Shown here one piece after another: positions 22,880-32,280 of a DNA stretch of 64,000 bases (position 1 is the stretch's first letter; every line of letters starts with the position of its first letter). Source of the stretch: Aporrectodea caliginosa (taxonomy: Eukaryota; Annelida; Clitellata; Crassiclitellata; Lumbricidae); NCBI GenBank assembly GCA_020284085.1, contig JACEVL010000105.1, forward strand, positions 124,001 through 188,000. The letters are read 5' to 3'. The notes beneath the pieces were generated by a model. That model did no database searches, was not told the DNA's origin, and worked only from the letters and a program-made list of their open reading frames with translations. The position numbers and the translations under genes are program-made.

Positions 22880-24886
22880 TTTATACCATTCATTCTTTAC
22901 ATCGAGACCCAGAACAACGTTTAGCTTTCCTCCTTTTGGAAATTGCTTTGAAGATTTGAGATGGCGTGATTGATAAAATTGGCTTGGGTTTTTCGTCTAT
23001 TAGATGTAGTTACCCGGCTTCGCACGGGTTATCTCTAACTTTATTTATCGTTCCCGCTTGATATGCATGGTTAACTTTGGCTGCTTTACATGCTGACCGG
23101 GTACGCCTCTGGATTTGAAAATGTAAACGTTCTTTTTTTCTATAGCGATCGAATAATTTTTTGGCCTCGACCCTGCTTATTTTTCAATGAATTGATCGAA
23201 TGAGTCCCAACCCTTCACCACCGCTCGCCCGTCTGAATGGACGCCACGCCATGAGCAAGGACCGTGCTAGTCTTGCTTATTTCTTAAATAATCCGGCATC
23301 TGGAAGCGAACCGCGATCCGCGCGCTCTCTGTAATAGGACAGAGGCGCATGACACGCAACATAGGCTACGCCGCTCTTACCAATGTAGTTAGATGACGTT
23401 TTTTGCTTGTCGAAGAAGTCCCGAAATGCCTTGGGAATGCTCAATTTAGGAGGCCGTGTGCCGTTTGACATTGTGAGAAATCGGAAATGGCGGCGTAATT
23501 TTACAACGGTAGTCACCACTTCGAAATTTTAAGTGTCCACATATCGGCATATTAAAGTAAATTGCGAGCTGAAAATAGTCGTGTTGACCTACACATTTCT
23601 ATAATAACGTTTTCAGAAATATTCATAGGCCTCTGTCCTATCATACAAGCATCACCATATTATATTATATTATATCTTCACTAAATAATTATATCCTATC
23701 AGGCCATTCTGTCTTGGGACAGATCTGTAACATTTAGGGTTTAAGCTAGACAAATTTTAATAGAAAATTACTCAAAGAATTCCTGGTACTGTGCCTAAGC
23801 ATTATTATTGTTAACTATAGTCACTCAACTACGAATCGTAATAATGGTAATCGTAGACTAAACATTTCTGAAGCGCTACTCTAAAGCTAAGCTCAGAGCC
23901 CCAGCTTATTCACGAGCGCTATCAGAGGAGTTGTCCAGAGATCGATGTCCAGTGGAGGTTGGAGTCTGGTTGCCAGACAAACCAGAGACAGGTGGATCAG
24001 CTGTTATGGGGGTTTTCGTCGAGGACGATAAAGCTTGGAAGGCAGAGGATCGGATGGATCAGGGTAAGATTTCTGGAAGAGGCGAGACTTCAGTGTGGAA
24101 AATCTGTGGTATGATGAGTAGAGGAGCCTGAGGCAGGTGACGGTGAGTGAGTGGCAGTTTTGTTGGAGCAACTGCGAATATTGAGGATTTAGAAGGTGTT
24201 TGTTTCGGAGTTGAGGTGCAGTGTGGCACATGAATCGGTTGGAGAACTTGAGCCGTTTAGTGACTCGTGGACGGGAAAGTGAGACATGAGGACGAACGGG
24301 TAGACTGGGATGACTGGATGGTGAAGAGTGTGCGAAGATACTTTGGCTACTAGTATTACATTGAGTTGTAGGTTAGAGATAAGACTCTGAAGTGGATGCG
24401 CTCAGGGATTTTTCAGCCAGTGGAGTGATTTAAGAGCGGGAGTGATAGTGTGATGCTTTGGTGCATATGGTGATGCTTCAGTGTATATTAATGAACAGTC
24501 ATTCTACTGTATTGAGCTGCGATGAAATTATGTTCTATAAACATGTTTAATGCTGATGCTTTACTTGTTTTTTAGGCAGTCTATGAAAATGACGAGCAAC
24601 ATTCTTTCAGAGCTTCAAAATCTAATTGTAAGACAAGACTTTCATCTTAATAATATTAGAGTGGATTTCTTTTACTCCAACTTTGTCTATAGTCAGCTAT
24701 TATATCTTCACTAAATAATTATATCCTAAATAATAGCATGAAGGTGTGCTTTTATGCAACAGATGGATAGCTTCAGTATTTCGTCATGAAGTTTTTTCTG
24801 TGTGAATAATTTCTCGTCTTACTCGAAAAGAACTACTACTGATACATGAAAAATGAATTCTTCTTGTAAGCATCTGAAAGGCGAAC
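22880..24886. other. No firm gene; one unidentified minus ORF
   Basis: An 80-codon minus ORF (23519-23277, with LSIPKAFRDFFDKQK) is not recognisable and has no flanking splice evidence. ACCCGGCTTCGCACGGGT near 23012 is a GC-rich hairpin of the sort often seen at retroelement 3' ends. The rest is unremarkable. Confidence 0.35.
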
Positions 24887-26300
24887 TTAACCCTCGACTA
24901 CCAAGGGGGTGGGGGGTGGTTGCCACCCCCTAGGTTTTTTTCATCTCAAACTTTTTCCGTATGGAATAAAAATTTGACCTTTTAGGTAGCTTTAATTATT
25001 AATCTGTGTAAGGTTCCTGAGTGGCCGAGTGGGTTGGTGCCCGCTCGCCGCGCCGGCGCCCCGGGTTCGCTTCCCGGTCGGGTCGGATTATCAGAGATTA
25101 ATTTCTCGGATCTTTACTGCGGGTGGCTCGGTCGCATTATAAACGTGGAGTACAATACAACACACAATACAACACATCACAATACAATTGGGGCGCGGTG
25201 GTTTGGGGGTATGTTCGGTGCCTTGCAGCTGGAGGGTTGCGGGTTCGGATCCACCTCAAAGTCGCCGCGTAGGGACCCTGGGCAAGTCCTTCACTCGCAA
25301 TTGCTCATGCGCTTCGGCGTGAAACTCCGATTCAGCGTTCGCGCAGTAGTCGGGAGCGCCTCTGAATAGGAAATCTGGTTGGGGCGCTATAACAAGTGTT
25401 CAAATACAATACAATAGCTATAGGGGGTTCATTTACACACGTTTTGAGGTAAAATGTGAGATGATATCTCACACCGTTCAAATGTTATACCCAATATACC
25501 CGAGGTATACCATGGGGTGGATACCACACCCCCTAGATTTTCGACTATTAGATCACTTCCGGTATTCAATGTCATTTAATATTAAGAGACACAAATTATA
25601 CCATTCTATAGAGGGAATGTGGGGCTACATTTCTATGGTCACTGAGTTGACCTGAGACAACCGGAAGTGCTCAAAATAAATAATACGCGTAATATGCGTG
25701 AAAAATGGCTGAATGGAAGCACTCCCCCTTAGTTTTTGTCTGTAGCGTATTCATTTGTCTTCCTGGAAGAGAAACAAAGATACCATTCTTTAGAGGGAAT
25801 GAAGGGCTTCAATTGCATACCTACATCTTTGTCTTTTGAATACCGGAAGTGATCAAAATAAATAATAATACGCGTAATCTGTGTGAAAATGGCTGAATAC
25901 AGCATTACAACGTAAACCGTTATATATGTATGAATATATATGTATGGATGTACATTTATACTATATAAACATGTGTAGGGATGATTTTGTGTATCTTTTA
26001 TACATAGATTAGTTTCAAAACACACATAATCTTATATTTGTTTATCCAAAAAGTACAAAATGTACGCAATAATATACAATATTGCTACTTAATGGGTTCC
26101 GTTGTTAAAAGTGATGTAATTTCGAGGTGCATTCACATAAAGTACAACTAAATATACCATTCTGTGCAGAAATGAATGCTGAATCCAATGCTATATTACA
26201 ATTTATGATATGTAAAACCAAATACGAAATCAGGGGGGGTGGTACCACCACCCCCTTGGTAGCCAGTGTTACAAAAAAAGCTTGGTAGCCCTAGGGTTAA
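24887..26300. mobile_element. piggyBac-type non-autonomous element A, TTAA-flanked
   Basis: TTAA at 24887-24890 and 26297-26300 bracket ends CCCTCGACTACCAAGG and (reverse) CCCTAGGGCTACCAAG. TTAA duplications with CCC-starting ends define piggyBac transposons. A subterminal palindrome, GGGGGTGGTTGCCACCCCC with a spacer, lies inside the left end, and CCACCACCCCC inside the right. The interior has a tandemly duplicated block (ACCGGAAGTG...CAAAATAAATAATA twice) and a SINE dimer at 25012-25428. No transposase. Homologous to element C at 46276-47066. Confidence 0.85.
25012..25428 (+). repeat. Dimeric SINE (SINE-1 + SINE-2) inside element A
   Basis: First monomer: TGGCCGAGTGGG (A box) and CCGGGTTCGCTTCCC (B-box-like), ending in ATAAACGTGGAGTACAATAC. 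Second monomer from about 25190: GCGCGGTGGTTTGGGGGTATG, GCGGGTTCGGATCCACC, ending GGGGCGCTATAACAAGTG and an AATACAATAC tail. Element C, its empty counterpart, lacks this block, so it is a nested insertion. Confidence 0.8.
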
Positions 26301-26320
26301 AATGAAGTAATCGGTAATGT

Positions 26321-26601
26321 GTGAAACTGGACACTGCTGGTCTTGGAAAGACTATGACAACAACAATTGCAAAAACCTTTTACAGAGGCCATTGTTTTGA
26401 ACCGCATACCAACACTCATCCTTGTCTAAAGTCATATACAGATCCCGACTTTGTAAAGAATCTTTCGATTGGAGAGGCATGTACGAATCATTTAAAGACA
26501 CAAACATTTGTTAATTATTTCAGAGAGTGTATACTGAAGGTGATCGTCTCACAGCTCATCAGAGAACCGATACTGGTTAGAACACTGAAATTAACAATTA
26601 A
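26321..26601 (+). pseudogene. Decayed C2H2 finger remnants upstream of the ZNF gene
   Basis: Two finger-like relics in different frames: EACTNHLKTQT near 26490, and EGDRLTAHQRTDTG near 26540-26575, which mirrors the array's EGGHLKTHMRTHTG. Frameshifts and a stop separate them from the array. A donor-like AA|GTGAGTAT sits at 26602, so part could instead be untranslated leader. Confidence 0.5.
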
Positions 26602-26613
26602 GTGAGTATCCTG

Positions 26614-28323
26614 ATGGAGAATACGAAAACCCATACGGGCGAAAAACCATACAGGTGCCAGCTATGTCGGAAATCATTTAATGATGGTGGTACTCTGAAA
26701 AAGCACATGAGAACCCATACTGGCGAAAAACAATTCAGATGCCAGTTATGTCAGAAATTATTTAATGAAGGTGGTACTCTGAAAAGGCACATGAGAACCC
26801 ATACTGGTGAAAAACCATACAGGTGCCAGCTATGTAAGAAATCATTTAATGAAGGTGGTACTCTGAAAAGGCACATGAGAACCCACACTGGTGAAAAACC
26901 ATACAGGTGCCAGCTATGTAAGAAATCATTTAATCAAGGTGTTCATCTGAAAACGCACATGAGAACCCATACTGGTGAAAAACCATACAGGTGCCAGCTA
27001 TGTAAGAAATCATTTAATCAAGGTGGTACTCTGAAAAAGCACATGAGAACCCACACTGGTGAAAAACCATACATTTGCCAGCTATGTAAGAAATCATTTA
27101 ATCGTGGTGGTAATCTGAAAACGCACATGAGAACGCACACTGGTGAAAAACCATACACGTGCCAACTATGTAAGAAATCATTTACTGAAGGTGGTCATCT
27201 GAAAACGCACATGAGAACCCACACTGGTGAAAAACCATACAGGTGCCAGCTATGTAAGAAATCATTTACTGAAGGTGGTAATCTGAAAAAGCACATGAGA
27301 ACCCATACTGGTGAAAAACCATACAGGTGCCAGCTATGTAAGAAATCATTTGCTGAAGGTGGTCATCTGAAAACGCACATGAGAACCCACCATGGTGAAA
27401 AACCAAACAGGTGCCAGCTATGTAAGAAATCATTTAATCACGGTGGTAATCTGAAAAAGCACATGAGAACCCACACTGATGAAAGACCATACAAGTGCCA
27501 GCTATGTCATAAATCATTTACTGAAGGTGGTTCTCTGAAGACGCACATGAGAACCCATACTGGTGATAAACCATACAAGTGCCAGCTATGTCAGAAATCA
27601 TTTACTGAAGGTGGTCATCTGAAAACGCACATGAGAACCCATACTGGTGAAAAACCGTACAGGTGCCAGCTATGTCAGCTATGTCAGAAATCATTTAATC
27701 AAGGTGGTAATCTGAAAGCGCACATGAGAACCCATAGTGGTGAAAAACTATACAGATGCCAGCTATGTAAGAAATCATTTAATCGAGGAAAAGCCTTGAC
27801 GGTGCATATGAGAACCCACACAGAAGTTAAACCATGTGTATGTGGGGGTTGTAATAAAGGGTTCACAGATATTGGACATCTAAAGAGTCACAGAGGAACT
27901 CATGCAACCGAGAAGCAACACTCATGCAACAAACCTTATACCAAGAGCATTTCTTCAGTGAAGCAGTTTAAACTCCATGCAGGAACACCGCAACAGGATC
28001 TTAAAATGGGAAGTGAAGTAATTGCTAACCTTTCTGATCACTTCATCAGGTCTAGTATTCCAGGCGTTATTGATAAAGAAAATGAATGTTACTCAAAGAA
28101 CGTACATCCGCATTCTAGTGGAAATGCAGGTCCTTTGCCGAAAATTAGAGATGGAGAATGTCTGTATATTATCCAATTCAAATCTCTTATGAATGTAAAA
28201 CAGTCAAAATCTTTTGGATGTGGTATATGTGACGATATGTTTAAAATAGAAAAGGAATTTCTACAGCATTGTTTTAGCCATCGATTTTCTCCACCTGTCG
28301 ACTTAGTTGCTGACATGTTCTGA
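26614..28323 (+). CDS. C2H2 zinc-finger protein, 15 tandem fingers
   Basis: 569 codons from ATG 26614 (the in-frame GTG at 26602 follows directly on a TAA). Fifteen 28-residue fingers with TGEKPYRCQLCKKSF linkers fill residues about 10-440. A decayed finger follows, then a unique tail of about 130 residues with one more C2H2-like unit (CGICDDMF...HCFSH). Probable nuclear sequence-specific DNA binder. The fingers are nearly identical except at helix positions -1, 3 and 6: D/T/K, E/T/R, E/T/R, Q/H/T, Q/T/K, R/N/T, E/H/T, E/N/K, E/H/T, H/N/K, E/S/T, E/H/T, Q/N/A, R/A/V for fingers 1-14. Finger 13 has a 9 bp slip duplication (CQLCQLC). No KRAB, BTB or SET domain is visible; an upstream exon could supply one. 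Confidence 0.9.
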   Translation: MENTKTHTGEKPYRCQLCRKSFNDGGTLKKHMRTHTGEKQFRCQLCQKLFNEGGTLKRHMRTHTGEKPYRCQLCKKSFNEGGTLKRHMRTHTGEKPYRCQLCKKSFNQGVHLKTHMRTHTGEKPYRCQLCKKSFNQGGTLKKHMRTHTGEKPYICQLCKKSFNRGGNLKTHMRTHTGEKPYTCQLCKKSFTEGGHLKTHMRTHTGEKPYRCQLCKKSFTEGGNLKKHMRTHTGEKPYRCQLCKKSFAEGGHLKTHMRTHHGEKPNRCQLCKKSFNHGGNLKKHMRTHTDERPYKCQLCHKSFTEGGSLKTHMRTHTGDKPYKCQLCQKSFTEGGHLKTHMRTHTGEKPYRCQLCQLCQKSFNQGGNLKAHMRTHSGEKLYRCQLCKKSFNRGKALTVHMRTHTEVKPCVCGGCNKGFTDIGHLKSHRGTHATEKQHSCNKPYTKSISSVKQFKLHAGTPQQDLKMGSEVIANLSDHFIRSSIPGVIDKENECYSKNVHPHSSGNAGPLPKIRDGECLYIIQFKSLMNVKQSKSFGCGICDDMFKIEKEFLQHCFSHRFSPPVDLVADMF

Positions 28324-29809
28324 ATTATGATTCCACGTATTTACAGTTTTAAAACAGTTGGAATTGTAGATTTATAATGAAAAGATTAGCACTATGGAAG
28401 TGCAGGATACCTACATATATACGAATAGTTACTTTGTACCGCTTTCATTTCAGAATAAGACTTTAGACAGTAGTCATTCTGATGTAGAGAATCCAGAGTT
28501 TCCTCCGTTGCCTTTTTCTCGCTTAATTGCAAGACTGTGGAATTGCTGCATGCCATCAAAATAAAATTTCATGGTATAGTTTTGCAGTTGCTGCTGATAA
28601 TACTCTGAAAACGCACACGATAACTGCACAAATACTTCTACTGGACTAGATATTTACCAGAGTGGTTTGCGCTACATCTTTTTGTGAGATTATTGTAGAC
28701 TATTGATATTGTTGCTTTCATGATATGTTAAGTAATAGAATTAATTAGCTTATTCTACTTAGATTAAATGTTGGACGTTATGCTTGGTCTTTACGAAAGA
28801 TAAATGTTTTAAAGGTGTCTAAAGAGAGCATTTATTTAAAATTGTCCAGCGTTTGACTCCATCTAATGACCTCTTGAGCTGTGCACATCGTCCTGAACTC
28901 ATCTCACAAGATTCTCGAACACGATATTTATTAAATGTCAAGCATTTGAGGACAGTGCTGTACAATTTATTTCTTTGGGTACTTTATTTAGTGCAAATCC
29001 ATATACTGCGGTAACCATAGCGATTTTAATTGCTGTAAAAACAGAAATATCAGCTTTATGTCTTCTATCATTTGTGTTCAATTGCATAACATGTAAATGT
29101 ACCGCGCAGTGCGTTTGTCAGGCGCTTCAATAAAGAAAAGATTATTATTATTATAATTATCATCAGTTTCAAAATAGTGGGTTTTAGCCCCAGACATCTC
29201 AGTTGATATAACAGCGCGTTAACCATTAGACCATAACGCACCTCGGTTGCCAGTTGCAACGTAAAACACCCATAATCAAAAAATACGATGGCACCCATCT
29301 GGGTTGCTGGGAGGATGGTATTCATTGTTTCGTTGGACGTTGCTAATTCCAGGGTCGTTGACGTCGACATCACTTTCCATTCAACATACTTGAACAATGA
29401 CAGGGTATACCCATCGGTAGAACGCAAACTGAGGTATTTATGCGTTCGATCCTACGCGTATTAAAGGTGTCTAAAGAGAACATTACTTTATTGATGGTTT
29501 ATCGTCATCTAGCGAACTCATGAGCCATTGAAGTCGACCTATCTATCTAAAGAATTATTCGGATTAGAGAGAGTCATTGCCTTTGTAAGGTTTTTAAGAG
29601 GCGATGCATAAATGGCGAAAATTACTTAACTGAAGATTTCTTACCCAAAGACAATGGAGATACATACACAAATACACATACATATTAATCATAATTGTAT
29701 ATACATACACACACACATACACACATACATACACAGACACATTATGACTAGATATTCATATACACCTACAAACACATAAATGGAGGTACATAAAATCGTA
29801 TACATGACC
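28324..29809. other. Downstream of ZNF; repeats, no gene recognised
   Basis: GATAATACTCTGAAAACGCAC near 28596 looks like another relic finger. Family X companion motifs (AAAGGTGTCTAAAGAGA) are at 28808 and 29461. A SINE-4 tail is at 29041-29150, followed by a tRNA-like head in the opposite orientation (GCGTTATGGTCTAATGG, minus) near 29240. A CATACACA microsatellite is at 29650-29750. Confidence 0.45.
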
Positions 29810-30828
29810 TTAACCCTCATCCGAACAAGGGGGGGTCTGGCCAGACCCCCCTGACAATATTTGTTGCATAACTATTTTAAATATTATATTTTCTCAAATC
29901 GGTTATATGACTTTGTTGCTATATTGTTGAGCTACAATTAGCACATTTTAACGACCAAAAAGGTTGAGTGCTTAGGAGACCCTGAAGATAATACCGGCTA
30001 AGTCTGTCAAACGTAAGACGGCCAGTTTACTTCTTCAATGTCGTTGACATTTCGGCACTCAGTGTAATGATCATCTGGATATTGAACAACTCAGAATGGG
30101 AGATGAATTAGCGCTTCAAACGGCGCTCTTGAACCAGCTTGCCAGATCTCTCACAGTGCCGTGGATCACTCACTACCAGAGTAAGCAAGCCATAGTCAGA
30201 AGAAGTGCAGCGTGCAATCTTGGCCACCAGATCTCAGATTGTTACTCAACAGAAGCAGGAAGAGGAGGGTACAAAACGACGATGCTACCTGTGTGGCAAG
30301 AAGGACAGATAACACAGTACAGATGCCGCACATGCTACAAAGCAGTGTGTCTGTCTCACTGTCTGCTGCGCTGTACACATGTATTCGAAGCAAACAAGAG
30401 CAAGACTAACTGGCCTACAATTACAGTATATTCATTATTTTGTGAGAGATATTTTCTAGAAAATAGTCATGTAGTATTTGAACATAACACCCACCAATCA
30501 GTACTAATTTTACTAGACTAAATTAATGGTTTCTTTATTTATTTCTTATTTTATAGATAGATTATCACGGAGTCGATCAAACGTTTACGACAGACTGTGA
30601 CAAAATACTATAACTAAACATTTAGCTTCAAATTCATCATAGAAATTATTTATATTGCTTGGAGAGACTGATACATTGTTATTTTCTGTTATTCTAATAA
30701 CATGTTGCAAAACTGGCATATAAAATACACTGTTACCTATGAAGAACCCAAATAAAAAAGGGAGGGTCTGACCAGAACCCCCGTTGTTCAAATTAAGTTG
30801 CATTTTTGCTTGTTCGCATGAGGGTTAA
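29810..30828. mobile_element. piggyBac-type element B with transposase remnant
   Basis: TTAA at 29810-29813 and 30825-30828. The ends CCCTCATCCGAACAAG and (reverse) CCCTCATGCGAACAAG match over 16 bp with one difference. A perfect 20 bp palindrome, GGGGGTCTGGCCAGACCCCC, sits just inside the left end, and a diverged copy inside the right. The 1,011 bp interior keeps only the 3' end of a transposase gene, so it is a deletion derivative. Confidence 0.9.
30200..30375 (+). pseudogene. piggyBac transposase C-terminal Cys-rich domain, frameshifted
   Basis: KRRCYLCG is read in one frame near 30277 and QYRCRTCYKAVCLSHC in another near 30318. Paired Cys motifs with a VC..HC end are the zinc-binding tail of piggyBac transposases, which binds subterminal DNA. 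A short indel separates the halves and the catalytic domain is gone, so the product is dead. Confidence 0.75.
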
Positions 30829-30874
30829 AGCAGCCGTTACCTTTTTGACCTCTCCAGAATCACTTAATGAGGAC

Positions 30875-31292
30875 CATGGATGGTTTAACGGCAGCTTATG
30901 ACAACGTAGGCCGTGGCCGCCGACAAAGATTATTTTTTGGCATATTAAAGCTCATTTTAATGAGGACAGAACCCAAGAAACGAATAATTTTGTCTTAAGC
31001 ATGCATTTTAAATGTGTCTAAATTACGAATGAAATCGTCGCTTTTAGATTGTTCTTTGAAATTTGTCACTATGTTAAAGACTGCATCTTAACTTTGCAAT
31101 TTTTACCTTAATACAACGACTTTGGAAGAGTGGTCGATTGTTTAGATCGGTCGCCTTGTAACGCAGAGTGTATGGGTTCGGTCGTCCTCCCCTGGAACGG
31201 TTACTGTTTAGGGACTGCTAGCAAGTCCTTCACTCACTGTTGCTCAGCGCCATCGATTGATGCTTCATCGATAGAGAGTGGCGTTTAATAAA
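30875..31292 (+). repeat. Roughly 400 bp unit: family X + SINE-3, first copy
   Basis: TTTAACGGCAGCTTATGACA, GCCGACAAAGATTATTT, TGTGTCTAAATT, then a SINE-3 (from about 31128) ending in CATCGATTGATGCTTCATCG. The whole unit is repeated at 31855-32280. In this copy the SINE tail is not amplified. Confidence 0.7.
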
Positions 31293-31392
31293 TTTAAAAT
31301 AGTTATGATTATGATCATGATGACGACGTCGACGATGATGATAATGGTAATAATTATTACTACTAGTAGGCCTAGTAGTACTGTTATTGTTA

Positions 31393-31578
31393 TTAATACT
31401 TACTTTTAATATTATTATAAACTAGATGTTTGCCTGTGCTAAGACGATTGAAAAGAATTTCATAAATCAACCGTTGGTCGCAAGCCCGAAACCGCATAAG
31501 ACGCCCGCTGATAATGCGGCTTGGACAACAACACGACAAGTATAGACTATCGCGCACCCGAACTATCATTACACGCAA
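31393..31578 (-). other. Unidentified 61-codon ORF
   Basis: Arg/Leu/Ser-rich minus reading without recognisable motifs, in sequence with CGCACCCGAACTATCATTACACG words. Possibly part of an unnamed retroelement end; no support for a gene. Confidence 0.15.
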
Positions 31579-31854
31579 TTTATATCCTCGCTACGGTTAG
31601 CGATCTACTTCTTGTATAATCTTGTATATTCTTGTAACACGGGCGGCGATGTTTTAGCAGCGCCACCTACTGAAATGAAATGAGTGTGGTTCATAGCGTA
31701 AGAACATAGCAGTGTCACCTACCATCGTAACATGAAAAGTTCTTTTCATGAATGACTCCACTTTGTTTATATTTTTTTAATTAATTTGTAATATTGTTTA
31801 ATACATCTTACGTCGTCTGCCGTTGCCTTTCGATAGTTTCAAGTTGTCAACGAA

Positions 31855-32280
31855 GAATGGATGGATACAGAGTTTAACGGCAGCTTATGACAACATTGGC
31901 CGTTTCCGCCGACAAAGATTATTTATGGCAAATTACAACTCATTATGCTAACGATGAACTAATGCAGGTAACGAATAAATAGAGCCTCCAGCATGCTTCA
32001 TAGACGTGTCTAAATTTAGAGATAAATTGTCGCTTTTTGAATTGTGGTTTCTAATGCATCCTTTTGTTAAACGACTTTATCTTATATTTGCAATTGTTAT
32101 CTTACTACAAAGATGTGGGCATAGCGGTCGATTAGTTAGATCGGCCGCCTTTTATCGCAGAGGTTTGATCCTCCTCCTCTTAGTCGTTTACTGCGCTGGG
32201 ACCTTGATCAAATCCCTCACTCACAATTGCCATCGATTGATGCTTCGTCATTAGATAGGGGCGCTTGATAAATGCATAGA
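31855..32280 (+). repeat. Roughly 400 bp unit: family X + SINE-3, second copy
   Basis: Same order as at 30875. The SINE-3 head starts near 32113 (GCATAGCGGTCGATTAGTTAG), and its 3' end ATTGATGCTTCGTCATTAGA / TAGGGGCGCTTGATAAATGC runs without a break into the satellite array, which repeats exactly that tail. Confidence 0.8.

Noticed and set aside
23000..23030. CCCGGCTTCGCACGGGT hairpin as a transcription terminator
   Set aside because: Intrinsic terminators of this type are bacterial; here it more likely belongs to a retroelement end. No gene precedes it.
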